A stretch of 64,000 nucleotides of DNA from Kryptolebias marmoratus (GCF_001649575.2 NC_051433.1:16026621-16090620), one strand, 5' to 3'; counted from the stretch's first letter, positions 24,226 to 38,400 are shown. Made by a program: numbers and translations. Notes: generated by a model not told the origin, from the sequence alone.

Positions 24226-25410
24226 GTAAGTTAGTATCCTGGAGGGGGGCGAAGAACCGGGAGCAGATGTTTATTTTGTTGTTGTTTTCCTGTTTGTGAG
24301 CGGATGAGAGGCTGAATGAAAGCGGCTAACTTAAATGTTAGCTTTAGCCATGTGAGTGATGACAGATGGATGATGTTAGCTAGCTCACATCTGTTCTTTA
24401 AACTCCTTAAATACCAACATGGAGTTTGGGGGAAAGTAAAAACTGACTGATTTAAAAGCAACTATATTGTTTCTGACTTCAGTGGTTATATTTCGTGTAA
24501 ATTGTTTAAATGAAGACTAAATGGGGCTCATTTTACCCCAACCTTCAGCTAATGTCACACATCCAGTCTATTTAAATATGAACAGAAATGTGAACATTAA
24601 GAGTTAGTTGTTTTTTTTTTTCTTATGCAACCTTATTTATTTTACCATCGCTCCATTATTTAATTGTATGTACCGTTTTAGGACCATAATATAGAACAGA
24701 AACATTAAATCAGTGTTTTTGTTCAAGTGTTATTGAGCTGAATATTTCTTAGAGGACACACAGGATCAAGAAGTCGTTTTTAAATAAATAACTTTGGGGG
24801 GAAAAAGGAAGAAAGATGTTTAAGGGGGAATGGATTGATGTCTCCCTTATTTTCTATTTAATAAATAAGACAAATACTTTTGTCACTGAATTTCTAAGCA
24901 TATTCAGATGGAACATTGTGCAGGATTTGCAGATATGTTAATAAATAAATAAATTAATGTGTCTCAGATGTTTTCTAATCTGAGCAATTATTATCAAATA
25001 AATCTCCAAGATTCCTTTATAAAGGTTAAGCAGACCTGGACCTTCAGTTTTTCTGTCCGCCTCTGACTCACAAAGCCTTTTTTTTTTTTTTTTTTTCCTC
25101 CTTCCTGAAATATTTCTTCATCTGTGGTTGAATCAGCGGCGCAGGGCTGCTTGACCTTCTGAAATCGCAGCGTGAGCTGGAGACAAATGTGTCACCATAT
25201 CAAAGTTACGCCCCGATTTCACTCCCAGATTTCACAGCACAGCAATACTCAGACTAATAGTTTTATTCCAGTTAAGACCAATACTGTGACTACGGTGTTA
25301 ATACGAGCTGTAACGTGGATATTAAATTCAGATTTCTGTCTAAATGCTAAGGTTCTGTCTGATGAACTATTCCAGTCTTGATTTTGTCCACATCCCTCAA
25401 TGAACAGAGC

Positions 25411-25480
25411 CTTATTATTTACCTTTATTTAACCAGGCAAGTCCCATTGAGACAACAGATCTGGGCCTGAAGGCAGCCTA
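25411..25480 (+). repeat. Dispersed repeat fragment
   Basis: TTTACCTTTATTTAACCAGG followed by CAAGTCCCATTGAGACAACAGATCT matches the 'tttacctttatttaaccaggtaagtcccattgagat' block common in fish and amphibian genomes. It is a short fragment in the presumed SUOX first intron. Confidence 0.55.
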
Positions 25481-26365
25481 ACATGCAGGTTGTTAGCCTT
25501 ACTTGAGTTTTACCCTCATCCCAAAATGTCTCCTTTCAAAATCTTCTGCACTGAAAACCTGAAAATAACACCAGTAGTAAAGCAACAGACCGGGCTGTTT
25601 GAATGTAAAAAATGCAATAAAGATGTAGGTGTGTGTTTTTATAGCGTGACTAAGATCAGAATGCGTGACCTTAAAAGACCCTCTACGTGGCAGCGCCTCC
25701 TTCGGATTGAGGTCCTGACAGGGTTGAATATCACAACGTTTCTCTGTGAACGGGTCCGGCTTTAACACGGTCAGATGTGGTCTCCTTATTAGAGCGAGAA
25801 CGCACAGGTTGCTTCAGAAGAACTCAGTGTTTAGCTGATTGGTTGTTATCCAGTGCGATCTAAAGCCACCGATCTTGGCGTTACCGAGTGGAAAGTGTTT
25901 GGGTGGGGCGGATTAACTGGATCAGTGGTTGCCCTGTGATGAGCAAAGACTGAAACGACAAAACGCAATTTTGTTTATGAAGCACTTTGAAAAGTCAACA
26001 AATAAAAACACGAGAGGCAAAACGCATAAAATTCCAAAAATGGGAATAAAAACTGTAAAATCAAATAAAACACAATCAAAGCAATAAAATGGTTAAAACC
26101 ATAAACCAATAAAAACAATACAAAGTTCTCCTTGCCATCAGCCTTTTTTGTGTTTGAGTGTCAGCTCCTCTTCCTTCTGCTTAGTTTGATGTCGATCTTT
26201 TGCTTTATTTCGAAACATTAGACCACAAAAAAGCAGAAAACGTCCCTCCCTAATTCATTGAAATGTTGCAAAGTTTCCGATTGTTTCTTTCAGTCAACAT
26301 GCTGACGCAGAGATCTAACTTTGATGTCTAAAATGTTTCTTTTAACTTCAATTTCACTTCATTAT

Positions 26366-26935
26366 CACCCACCAAGGCGAGAGTCGATGATGTTTTTGTC
26401 TCTGTGTGTTTGTGTGTCTGCAGAGAGCGGATTTTAATCAAACTATCAGAAAGCAATGACTGGGTTGATACCTAAAACTGATTAACTTTCAGAGTTAATC
26501 CAACTCAAGATGGCTGCCACGCGGCTTATCAAACTTAGCCAACATGAAGGTGGCGATAACTCGGATACTGAGCTAAAATGTGGCGTGTTAGTAGCTGAGA
26601 GTCATCCTCAGTGTTTTAGTAAAACTCTCAGAAACGAATCATTGGCTGCACGTCAAAACTCATTAGCATTTAGAATCAACTCAAGGCAAGATGGTTGCCG
26701 CAGCCGATCGACCTTAGCCAACACAAAAGTGGCTTTAACTCCGTCAGCTTTACAGATATTGAGCTAAAATTTGGTGTCATAATACTGTCATTTAACTGTC
26801 ATCCTCGACACATTCACCAGGCGCTAAGAGGATATGTCACAGTATCTCATGAGAACAATCATAAAGTCATTTACAAGGTTTGCCTAACATCTTATCGTAA
26901 CTCTTTGTCTTTTTCTCGACATAAGACGATATGAG
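26366..26935 (+). repeat. Dispersed repeat family A, about 1.5-2 units
   Basis: Head CCCACCAAGGCGAG with GATGTTTTTGTCTCTGTGTG, then unit 1 with CTGATTAACTTTCAGAGTTA, CAAGATGGCTGCCAC, GATACTGAGCTAAAATGTGG and TAGTAGCTGAGAGTCATCC. A second partial unit (from about 26640) repeats GCAAGATGGTTGCCGCAGCC and GATATTGAGCTAAAATTTGG. Same family as the copies at 33880, 39900, 56640 and 63213. Confidence 0.8.
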
Positions 26936-28423
26936 AAGCCTTGAAGTTGTTTTGTCTCTGGAGGAAGAGATGTTGCATGTCAGCTGAAGCTCTGTGGTCA
27001 AATAAGGACAGAATAAAAGTGGTTCAGCTGCAGACAAACCCGCTGCTGGGAGATAATCCAGGCTAATCTAAATTGCATCTGCAGACGGTGATAAGACGGT
27101 TGTAATTTTCTGATAAAGCGGAGCTATTTTCTAACCTGTCACTTTATGACGGACCAGAAAAGTTTTATTAGCTAGGTCTGCGCTTCCAGCTTTTTGCCTC
27201 CTTTTTATTGTGCTTCAGTTAAAAGAAAACTACATCTCTCCTTCCATCTGAAGTCGTTTCAGGTGAGGAATATCACCTCCGTCTGTGGTCGACCGTGGAG
27301 GTCAAACTCAGTTTGACATTCTCCACTGAATGGTTTCATGTTTAATTTAGGATCTTTATAATGTTCGTGTTTTACTGTAAATCTCACACATTAACCGAAG
27401 CCGCGGGGCTCCTCGTTTTGTTTTGTTTTTTCTCTTCACTCCCCCTCAGCTGATTGGCTGCTTGACAGATTAAAGCTGCTGCTGATTGGTCGGTTGAGTA
27501 GGAGGTAAAGAGTTTAAAGGGTCAGTTTGGGAGTTAATAAAAACACGTTCTTTTGTAAAGGTAGAGAACAGTTCTGGAGCAAAATGTCCACATGTGTGAA
27601 ATCAGACGGTGTATTTGATGCCGACTATCTGCCTTTCAGATAATAATATTTATTATTATTTCCTGGTGTGTCTTTAAAATACAAATGTTATTTTAGTAAG
27701 TTTAAATTTAATAGGAAGAAGATAGTTGTTGATATTGATGGTAAGTGATGAAAAGCTTGTTAATCCAAACAAACACTTTTTTTTTTTTTCATTTTAAGAC
27801 TGATTAGCTATTACAATAGTCTGATTTTGTTCATCCCTAACCCTGTGTACCCTCTGGATGGTGATGTATTGCTCCTAAAACAGATTATTATAAAATAAAA
27901 TCTGGATTAGATTATTGTATAGTGTTCAACATAAGTTTCAGCTCATTTGTGTATATTTAATACTTTAATATTTTAAATATAAAGATGTTTTTGTGCCTTT
28001 TTTCTTTATTTTAATCATTAAACACCTTTTACCTGTTATCATTCTCTTACATATTGGGGAAAAAAGTGTTTTTTAGCTGCAGCTGAACTTATTAAAGGAA
28101 AATAACAACGTTTCTCGGATTGATCCTCAGACCAGAACGATGCGTCATTCTGATGCCTGATTTTGTGCAGGAGTGTGGGACACCCGCTGCTCCACTTAAA
28201 TCTCTGGTCCCTCGACGTAACGAGTCCCGTTTTAACTCGTGGTTAACAGCCTGAACGCGTGTGGGCGTTGTGTTTTGAGTTCTGTTTAAAATCGTTTCCA
28301 TATTTTGAACATAATGCAGCATTGTGCATCAGCTTGTCAGCTTCCTACGTGGTCATCAGCAAATCTATTCATTCATCTATTGGTTTTTCTTTCAGCATCA
28401 CAGCTTCCCAGAACATCAATGCG

Positions 28424-31400
28424 ATGCTGCTTCTCAGACGCTGCCACGGTCTGACGCGATGTGGACCAGTCAGCACCCACAGGTGAGAACCCAGACCCAG
28501 ATGGAGGAGGTTTTACTTCACATGAACACAGCTCGGTCTGACCCGGGGTGTCTGAAACTTTTTTATTTTTATTTTACTTTTTACTTTACTTTAGAAACAT
28601 TAGACATGCAATAACATGCGATGCACACTGAGCTCGGTTTTATGTGTTTTAAAGATTAACTTCTCTTCTCTCAGACACAAGGTGACGCCCGCCGTGGCTT
28701 CGTGCACAGCCCGTCTCTGCAGCAGCAGCGGCGCCGAGGACCAGAGGTTGTCCCAGCGCACAAACTGGAAACACGTCCTGGCCGGGCTGCTGGCTGGTAC
28801 AGGGGCAGTACTGGCTTATGGCCTGCACCAGCACAAGGTTCGGAAGGGAGTAAATATTTCAAACCAGGCTTTATTCTTTTTATTATTATTATTATTTTAT
28901 TGTTCCAAGGCTAAATTATACCAATTATTTTTAAGTGCTTTACAGCTTACAAACTAATTTAAAATCACACCCCTCGTGGTTGGAGGACATTAACTTCTCC
29001 CAAGCAGAAAATTCAGAGAATTACATGAAGCCTTAACTGCTCAGGAGTACGAGCTCGCTGCTTGTTAATTAAAAGCCATCTGGCAGAAATAAAGCTGCTG
29101 GTTCCACAGCTGTGTGGGATGTTAGTACGAGCGGGTGAAAATGGCTTTAAAAGCAGGTGGTGTGTTTAAATACAGACATAAATCTCCATTGTAAGCAGCG
29201 TGTTGGTCTGTGTACTCAAGATAGTAAAGTTTAAAGTCCCTGTTCACATCCTTTTATTATCATTTTTCCAAAGCTGATGTTTTCTCTGGTCTCGTTCAGG
29301 CTGAGCAAGCGGATGTTGGGGTGTCGACGTTGGAGAAGAGCTCCCCTCTGCCCATCTTCAGCCAGGACGAAGTCACAAAGCACAGCTCCCTGGAACATGG
29401 CGTCTGGGTCACTTACAAAGGCAGCGTCTATGACATCACCGAGTTCGTGGCGATGCACCCCGGCGGGAATAAAATCCTGCTGGCAGCAGGTGGAGCTCTT
29501 GAACCTTTCTGGGCTCTGTACGCCGTACACAACCAGGAACACGTGCTGGAGATCCTCTCACAGTACAAGGTCAGACTCCTGTTTTTACACTTATAAAATG
29601 ACATTATAGCCTTTCCTCCTAAATCAGGAAGTTGAATCTTTTTTTCTGAAAAGCTCTGAGGACACACAGCTAATGAGCAGCTTTTAAACATAAACAAACA
29701 TCTGAGTTTTACTATAGATCTTAAATGTCAACCATCAGTGGCTTCAATATGACATTTAACAAGAATAGAACCATATATTTTAGTGTATGTGCTTCTTGCT
29801 TTGCATATTTTAAAGCTTTACGGAAAAAATAAACTTGCCCCGAAAATCTGCGCACTTCTTCAGAAAACTGGAAGTGAACATTAAATTGACTGGTTGCAAA
29901 AAAAGCAAAATAAGGAGGTTAAACATCTGTAGGCAGGCTGTTTAATCATCAGATCTCTTGTGTTTATTGTCCAGAAAATGCTTTAGTGAGTAAAACTAAA
30001 ATAAAACCCAAGTTCAGTTAAATCATTAAGCTTTTTAACGGGTTTGTGTTACGTAAACAAAGTACAATTTGCCACAGCGTCCTGTGTGTCTGGTTGGCTT
30101 TTGAATATTTGTCGTTTCAGCTGAACAGTGGCGAATATCAGAGAAATTTCTCCTTAAAGGAGCTTCTCACTTGATGCCGTCTGCCTCGTCTTGGTCTCCA
30201 CAGACTGAAAAGAAAAGGTCTGCTGGAATCTGTATACTGAGGACCATCTGTAGGATTCCTACTGGCACACTCTCAAAACACCAGTAGAAGGGGAAAAAAA
30301 AAAAAAGAATTTCCAATTTTTGCCTTTTCTGATTTTTTTCATTTATACAAATATATATAATATATATATATATATATAACTTAAAATATTTGTTCTGCTT
30401 CTGGTTTAATATTGAAATTTGATTTTGTGTTCATGATTAAGTTTTTACAAAGATGCAACAAAGATACTGAAACTTCTCTCTTCCTTTGAACAAATAAAAC
30501 TCAGTTGAACTGAAGGAAAAACGGTCTCATTTATAAACCAGATTATGAATTGTTTATTTGTTTGTTTTTGCAGGACATTAAAGTGCACCATATTACAGGA
30601 TGATGATGTTTTTTCAACAAGACGCCAATTTAAAATAAATTCCTGCCGTGTCTAATGAAGCCTCTGTGTTTGTGGTTAATCTAAGGTTGGTGAGCTGACT
30701 GAAGACGACCTGAAGAAGCAGCGAGCTGCTGAACCGACGGACCCATTCTCCTCTGACCCCGAGCGTCACCCCGTCCTGCGCATCAACACCCGCAAGCCCT
30801 TCAACGGCGAGCCGCCCCCTGAGATCCTCTCAGACAGCTACATCACTCCCGCTGCCTTCTTCTTCAAAAGGAACCACCTGCCGGTTCCGCAGGTGGACCC
30901 GGCTTCCTACCGGCTTCAGGTGGAGGGGCTGCCTGGAGGCGGTCTGACGTTGTCTTTGGAGGACCTGAAGACCAAGTTCCCCAAACACACCGTCACTGCG
31001 ACGCTGCAGTGTGCAGGTAACCGCCGCAGTGACATGAACAAGGTGAAGGCGGTGAAAGGTCTGAACTGGGGCATAACTGCCATCGGTAATGCCAGATGGA
31101 GTGGTGCCAGGCTCAGAGACGTGCTTCTGGCTGCTGGTTTTGGCCCAGATGTGGCCCGGTGGGCTCGCCACGTCCATTTTGAGGGACTGGATAAAGACGT
31201 GACAGGGACTCCCTACGGTTCTTCAATTCCTCTGAGCAAGGCCGTCAGCGAGGAAGGGGACGTGCTTTTGGCGTACGAAATGAACGGCGAGGAAATCCCC
31301 CGCGACCACGGCTTCCCGGTGCGGGTGGTGGTACCGGGCGTGGTGGGCGCGCGCAACGTGAAGTGGCTGGGGAGGGTGGTGGTCAGCGCGGAGGAGAGCG

Positions 31401-31897
31401 GCAGCCACTGGCAGCAGCACGACTACAAAGGTTTCTCACCTGGGACGGACTGGGACCACGTGGACTTTAAATCCGCTCCGGCCATCCAGGAGCTGCCCAT
31501 CCAGTCGGCCATCACTGTCCCGGCGGACGGCGCCGTGATCGACCGCAGCGACGAAACGCTAACCGTGACAGGCTACGCGTGGAGCGGCGGGGGCAGGGAG
31601 GTGGTGCGCGTGGACGTGTCCCTGGACGGAGGGGAGACGTGGCAGGTGGCCCAGCTGAGGAGCGGCGAGAAGGGACAAGCCCCAGAGGCCCCGCCTCCGC
31701 CGGGTCGAGCCTGGGCCTGGAAGCTGTGGGAGATCACCGCTCCTCTTCCTCCTGAGGCTCAGGAGCTGGAAATCGTTTGCAAAGCAGTGGACAGCAGCTA
31801 CAACGTGCAGCCGGACACAGTTCCCCCCATCTGGAACCTGAGAGGTTTGCTGAGTAACGCCTGGCACAGAGTGACGGTCCGGGTCAGAGACGACTAG
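28424..31897 (+). CDS. suox: Sulfite oxidase, mitochondrial
   Basis: Oxidises sulfite to sulfate in the mitochondrial intermembrane space and passes electrons to cytochrome c; last step of sulfur amino-acid breakdown. Four coding exons: 28424-28482, 28675-28849, 29300-29569, 30686-31897, giving 571 residues (human 545). The N-terminus [12 protein letters not shown] resembles a presequence, followed by a hydrophobic stretch ([18 protein letters not shown]). The cytochrome b5 domain (about 90-168) has heme ligands His131 (HPGG) and His155 (YAVHN). The large last exon encodes the molybdenum-cofactor domain with TLQCAGNRR (ligand Cys277) and the C-terminal dimerisation domain ending RDD. Exon 2 is ended at GGA|GTAAAT; AAG|GTTCGG, 12 nt earlier, is an in-frame alternative. 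Intervening introns hold no gene; intron 3 (1.1 kb) carries an AT microsatellite. Confidence 0.97.
30351..30378. repeat. (AT)n microsatellite in SUOX intron 3
   Basis: A near-pure TA/AT dinucleotide run of about 28 bp within the intron 29570-30685. Confidence 0.9.
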
Positions 31898-32355
31898 AAC
31901 CGGGTTCAGGTTTAGTCTGTGTTTAAAACTGAGCCGGCATGGAAGGAACTGTGTCTTAAAGCTGCCTCAGAGGGGAAAGGAAACAGGAAACGATCAGCTG
32001 TGTATTTGTGATCCTGTTTCCTGTGAGATCTGATGAAAGCTGAAGGTTTGGAATCTGAACCAAACGATGGGTGATTGTTTCTGCGACGCACACTCAGTTC
32101 AAAGTGAAGATGTGGTTCTGGTAATGCTCCATCTTTGCAATTTATAGAAAAGAAAACCTTTTATTTTTGTATTTTTTAACAGATTAAGGTAGCTTCTATT
32201 CTTTACATACAGAATCACTGTTAAGATTAATTTTATAAATTAACTTTGACATTAATATACATTGTGTTTATTCGCATGTTAGGAATCACCACTTTAAAAC
32301 AGGGTTTTTATTGAAGGAGTTCAGTCAGAAAAGCTAAACACTGGGACTAAACTGG

Positions 32356-32361
32356 AATAAA
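32356..32361 (+). terminator. SUOX polyadenylation signal (proximal)
   Basis: AATAAA about 460 nt past the SUOX stop. Another AATAAA at 33428-33433 is followed by a GT-rich stretch (TTGTGCGTCTGTGTCTG), giving a stronger-looking site and a possible ~1.55-kb 3' UTR. Confidence 0.45.
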
Positions 32362-35300
32362 CAAAAAGAAAAATCATTAAAAATACTTCATCTCAAGTTT
32401 TGTATTTTCTGATCAGTAGATTCTGCAAGGTACAAGAAATTTAACTCTTTTTTTTATTTATAAGTAACTTAAAGAAACTTTTCTGTCTGTAACTGAGTAT
32501 TTTTAGTCGTCACTTCAAGACAAAAAAAGCATGAAACTTAAATGTCTCGTTCAGCTGTGCTAATGAACATATCAGACACATTTCTTATAGTTTAGACGTT
32601 TTACTCTAAGCTCTAAGTAGAGTAGACGTAAAAAAAAATAACCGATTTAGAGAGAAAGCGGATAAAAAGTTTGGATCACAAATAGAAACAAATGGTAAAT
32701 GATGCACAAGGCCAAAGAAATTAACAGTAAAATGTTTGAATATGAATTGTTTTGACTTAGTTTGAACTTTTCTAGCAGAAAGCTTCTTTCAAGGAACTGG
32801 AAATACACATTTAGAGCCGTGTGTTCCTTAACCTGCTGACTTTTCCTTTGAGTGCACAGTGATTACGTTATGCATTTTGAATTTCAGGTTACTGTAAACG
32901 GCGAGGGTGTCTAATTTTACACCGACTTCTTTCTGCTGATTCTTTTGCTGCTTGGTGTGAAACTTCAGAGGTGCAGCGCAGCAGAGGAAAGACAGGAAAA
33001 ACGACGCTTTTCAGCTTTCAGCAGAGGCAGATGTAATCTTATCGCTCTCCTTCAACGCTGATCTAAGTTTTTAAAACTTGATGCTAGGTTAAAACATATA
33101 TTGTTGGAAGGGATTTATCAAGCCCTTGAAGGCTTTTAATCATTTTCTGAATAACTGGATAAGTGATAAATGGGATACAAACAACTCAAACAGCCTTCTA
33201 AAATATGAGAAAGTGTTTTTATTTTTTTTTACAGTGGCATGTAAATTGAAAACTAAGATGCTACACGTGTATGTGTCGTATTTTCTTACTGAATGAGCAG
33301 AAGACTCATGTTGTGTTGTCTGTTTGATGAATACTTCTGAAGCCTGGAGAGGATTCAGTCCAGACGTTTGTTTGTTTGTTTTCCTGCAAGTTGTTCTGTG
33401 TGAGTGGAAAAAGGATTTGAGTCGCACAATAAATTTTGGCATCTTTCAGGAAGTTCCGTTGTGCGTCTGTGTCTGACTCATGAGCAGCTGGATGATCAGA
33501 ACTGTTCTGCAGATAACCCGGTACATGTGGACATGTCCTCTGATGTGAGAGATGGTGAGTAAGTTGGCAGCAACTTAAAATCCATCAAACATAAACGCTA
33601 TAAGAAGCGAATCGCCCTCCCACGTCTTACTGCTTCCTGTGTTTTTTTTGTCCTGCTGGTTTACCTCTCAGTGAACGGTCATAACGATGACAAACACAGG
33701 AAGTGTACAGCTGATAACTTTCTGCTTACAAATGTGTCACAGCAGCGGAGAGCTCAAACGTGCGCGTTTGTACGTTTACCATCAAGGTGAAAACAAATGG
33801 CGTTAAAGGCCTAGCGTTCCTTAAAGGGACACGTCACCCCGCTGCCTTTAGTGACAGAATTTCAGACTGAGGTCATCTCGTGTTGAGAAATGATAACCTC
33901 ATGCTCATTCTCATGTGATGTTGCGAGATGTCCCGCTCAGAATGACACTCAGCTACTACCGCGTCAAATTCTAGCTCAATGTTGGTTAAATTGACTGAGG
34001 GACGGCCATTTTTACAGTTGTCGGTTAACGGTGGCGTCCATCTTGAATTCTCCAAAAGTTAGTCAGTTTGTAGACGTTGATCCAATGATTACTTTCTGCC
34101 AGTTCATTAAAATTTGTCCGATGGTTCATGGGATATTTTGCTAACACTCTCTCCACCTCCACCTTTCTTCAGCAGGTGATTATCATCCTGGCCTATCAGT
34201 GATGCCAAAAACATGATGCCATTTCCAGAAAGTGGGAATAAAATTGAGCTGAAATTGCCAAATCCAACCCTCCTTTTACAGAAATAGTAACAAATAAAAA
34301 AACAACTCACTTCATTCCTGTAAATGTTATTCTGGAGAACATTTTAGAAAAGGACTAAAAGCCTGTTTTACAGCCAAAACCTGGATCCAGTTTTGAATTC
34401 GGAAGTTCAGACTTCTGAATGCAAGACGACATCGAGGGCCGGACGGGGATGACTCCAAGGGCCGGTTCTGGTCCTCGGACCACATTTTGCTCACTTGTGC
34501 ACTAAATGCTCACATACGGATCTTGAAAGAGAGAAAGAAAATGCACCAACATGAAGTAACACGTCCTTAAACACCCAAATTAAAACATCTCTTTACATGT
34601 AATTAAAACCGATCGAAACACTCATGGGGGAAAAACAAAACCTCTAAAACTTTATGCAGTTTGTCACCTGCTTTTCTTCATCAGCTCCGACATCAGAGGA
34701 AGAAGAGAAGTAATATAAAGTTTACTGGATGATGGCAGGTTAGTTAACTCCCACACATGCTTTAAATCAGACTGGTCTTCTGGAGTTATAATCGTGCTTA
34801 AATCAGCTTTACTAAAAGTTAATTAATAAAACACGCTACATTTGTATATGACTGGTCACATTTCGTGCTGGAGCTTCCTGAGGAGAACATAAATTTATGT
34901 GTTTTTTTTTACCAGGCGAAGCTTTTACAGATGTTCTCCCATCTGTGTCTGGTATTTCAGATGTTATTCATTTAATTTCAAAAGGGAGACACCCACACAC
35001 TATTCTTGTGAAACAATAAAAGTTGCTGATAGTTGAAACTCTTTGGCTCGGTGGAAAACCGAAATGTTTTTTCTGCGGAGGACGGGAACGTGGAGACAAA
35101 CGAGCCTCCTCCTTTTAATCTGTGATTAAATCCAGTCTGAACGCCAGGGAACAAACAAACAGGCCTGTGATCGTAGTGCGGAAAGCGTGCCCTCGCCTCT
35201 GTGACTTCTACTGAACTGGAGCCTTTTCTTTTACCGGTGGCTGGACTCTGAAGGGGTCCTCCCCCTGAACAGCTGTACAGTTTAACAGCTGAGGTCAGCC
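32362..35300. other. SUOX 3' region and SUOX-MMP19 intergenic
   Basis: AT-rich. It contains the alternative SUOX polyadenylation site near 33428 and a minus-oriented family A repeat at about 33880-34165. No further gene was seen. Confidence 0.6.
33880..34165 (-). repeat. Dispersed repeat family A, one unit, minus orientation
   Basis: Reverse complement of the family A unit. CACTCAGCTACTACCGC, TCTAGCTCAATGTTGG, GGCGTCCATCTTGAATTC, AAAAGTTAGTCAGT and GGTTCATGGGATATTTTGCT appear in the expected reversed order. Confidence 0.8.
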
Positions 35301-35311
35301 GGCTGCTCTCA

Positions 35312-35363
35312 TTCCTCAGAGGTGGATCATTGCGGCTGACTCATCCTCGGCTGAGTTTAAAAA
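35312..35363 (+). promoter_or_regulatory. MMP19 promoter with ETS and AP-1 sites
   Basis: An ETS/PEA3-type core (TTCC, reverse of GGAA) at 35312-35315, a perfect AP-1 site TGACTCA at 35337-35343, and a TATA-like TTTAAAAA at about 35356-35363. Order and spacing resemble the inducible promoters known for many vertebrate MMP genes. The ATG lies ~120 bp downstream. Confidence 0.62.
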
Positions 35364-35483
35364 CCCCCGGAGCCGCCAGGACACAAAGAGTCTACTGTGA
35401 GTCTCTGCTGAACGCTCCTCTGGCTTTGAAAGCACCAGAGCTTTGGAGAGCAGGGACAGGGGAATCTCACCGATGAAACCTTG

Positions 35484-38400
35484 ATGATGGACGTCGCCGA
35501 GCTGCTGCTGCTGCTGCTGCTCAGCCTTCACGGAGCGGTGTGTGCAGTGGTCCAATGGGCAGAGCTAAATGAAGCACAGGTAAGATCAAAGCAAAACACC
35601 TTTATCTTTAACCCTTTCATCTCAAATGTTCAGGTAGGTGTATAAATCATTTTTATATGATGTAAAATAAGATGGTGTGCGCAGGCGTATTTGAGGAAGT
35701 ACGGCTACCTGGATGTTCCAGCTGATCCAGAAGACCATGAAAACCTGGAGGAGGTCATTGAAGCTCTTAGGTAACATTATGTCTGGCGTTCCTTAAGAAA
35801 ACACACTTCATGTTGCTCCAACTGTTAGATCAGAATATGCTTTAAAAAAAAAAACCTTCCTACAAAGAATCGGGTTACTTTTGTTTCATCCTTGCTCTCC
35901 AGATGTTTGATTTGCCTCTGATCTCGGCAGAGTCTTCCAGAGGGTGAATGATCTGCCACCTACTGGAGAGCTGGATAACGACACCCTGGAGGTGATGAGG
36001 CAGCCTCGCTGTGGTTTGGAAGATCCCTTTAATAAGAAATTCCTCAAGTACAGAGTGATGGGTGAGTCGCCGGTTCAGACGCCAGAGGATTTAAAATTTA
36101 TTTAATCGTAAACAAATCCCCACAGAAATCAAACTTTCAGTTTCAATTCTGCTGGTATGCAGGGTGTTAGTACAATTTAGAACTTTTGCTTTTGTTTTGT
36201 AAAAGATTGGAAATAAGTATATTTGTTTTGCATGAAGGTGAGAAAAAAACCATTTATAGTAACAGTCATAGAAGTTGTCATAAATTAGTTCAACTCTGAA
36301 TCTGCTGGACACGATTACAGACCAAGATTAAGACATGAAATTAAGACCATGAGGGAAAAAACAAACAAACATGGGTTACAGAGATTTAGAGATCTGTAAA
36401 ATGCTGTCTCATTATTGTCATGTTGATGAACGGACCTAAACACAGGGAAGACAAGAGGCAGGTTTGGGAGAAAAACTTTGAACTGGCAGGAGTGAAAAAC
36501 AAGAACAGGAGTAACCAGGAACCAACAGGCGGATCTGACCAAGAACTGGGAAAAAGCAGGAAGCATAGGTGCTTTTGGACCGCAGGACAAACTTTATAAC
36601 CACTTGAGGTAGTTTGTGTCATTTTTGTTCGGGCGCTGCCTGTACTCTGGCTTTTCACAGTCCTTAAACTCTTATTCCTGCTGCAGGGTGGACGTTTTCT
36701 TGGCTCAAAAGGGAGACGTGATTAGTCAGTGCATACATGGGTTGACCGCCCCATAGCCGCACCCCTGCTTCCAGCACCAGCATTAATAAAACTGCATTTA
36801 CATTACTAAAGTGGGAGCTACCTAACTGCCTTGGCGTACAGAAACCGATTTGCCGTATGAGCTTCTGTCGCTCATTCAAACTCCGCTTTAAAAATGAAAA
36901 CAAACATCCTCAGCTCATAGCTCCAATCTGACGTGCACAAGTGACGTGGCCTCATGCACCGTCGTCCATGCATTTCACAGTCACAGAGTTCCTCTGGCAG
37001 TGTGAAAGCAAATACGTAGGTCCTTTTAACTGCTTCATAGTAGGACTAAGAGTCCCTTTTACGCTGAGAGAATCCTTTAAACTAGTTAAAAAGCGCCTTC
37101 CTGGAGAGGTTGATTACTGAGTGCAGACAGGTGTGCTGATTACTAATGAGAGACAGGTGAGTGTGGAGCCGGAGGCAGGGACGACTGAAGACATTTTTAA
37201 ATACAACGAAACCTAAAAAACCAAACAGGGATCAAGTCCAAATACAACAACTGAAACAAAGACCCCCCTAAACCGTGATACTTATAAGATTTACAACATA
37301 AACCTTTTCTTATTTGTAATGAGGACTTAAAATGGAGGTTTTTTGTTTTTCTCTCAGGTCGTTGGAGAAAAAAGAGTCTTACCTATCGCATCCACAACTA
37401 CACGCCCGACATGTTGAAGTCGAAGGTCAAGTCGGCCATCCGTTCTGCCTTCCAGTACTGGAGCGACGTGGCAGATCTGACCTTCAGAGAGGTCGACTAC
37501 AGCAGAGCAGACATCCGAATCTTGTTTCATAGGAAGGACGGCTACTGCTCCGTCCCGTTTGACGGCCGAGGTTTGTCTTCCTTCTGAATGCGTTCATCGT
37601 TTCCCCCCACAGCCTCCAATCACGCGGTCGTCCCTCTGCTGTGTGTGCTCCCTGCAGGCCTTGTCCTGGCTCACGCCGAACCGCCGCAGTCCGGCGTCGT
37701 CCACTTCGACGAGGACGAGTTCTGGACAGAGGGACAATATTACGGCACTAACCTGCGCATCGTGGCGGCCCATGAAATCGGCCACGCTCTCGGCCTGGGT
37801 CACTCCCAGTTCAAGAGTGCTCTGATGGCGCCGATTTACGGAGGGTACCGTGCCAACTTCAGGCTGCACTCCGATGATGTGAAAGGCATCCAGGCGCTGT
37901 ACGGTGAGTGACTTCAGGGCCCAACAAGAAGGCTCTCCGTTAACGTTGGACCGGCACACATTACTCATCTCACTCTCATCTCTGAAGCCCCTAATTGAAC
38001 TTTCTGTCCAAGCTTTTGTTAAAGTGATAGTTCAGATGAACAATTACTGTCTTACCTGTTGTAGATAGCTCTTTGAACAAACTCGTTGTGAAGAAATAGT
38101 TTAATTCTGACAAAACTAATGAGCTAAGAGCTAGATTGAGCCGTGAATGCTGTTTTATAAAGTTTTACACGAGTCAGTTTTGTGTAGAATTTAGTAGAAT
38201 TTCACAATATTTGTGCCAAAATATCTGCCATGGGTTTATAAAACAGCCACAAAGTTATCTACAAAAGAGAAGATATTTTTCATAACTTCTCCACAGAACG
38301 CCATTTCAAAAGATCTGACCTTTTTCTTTAAAATTCCCCCGTTACAAAGCAACAAAGAAAGAACACCAAAAAGCAGAGACTCGTGTTTAAAAAGACCAGA

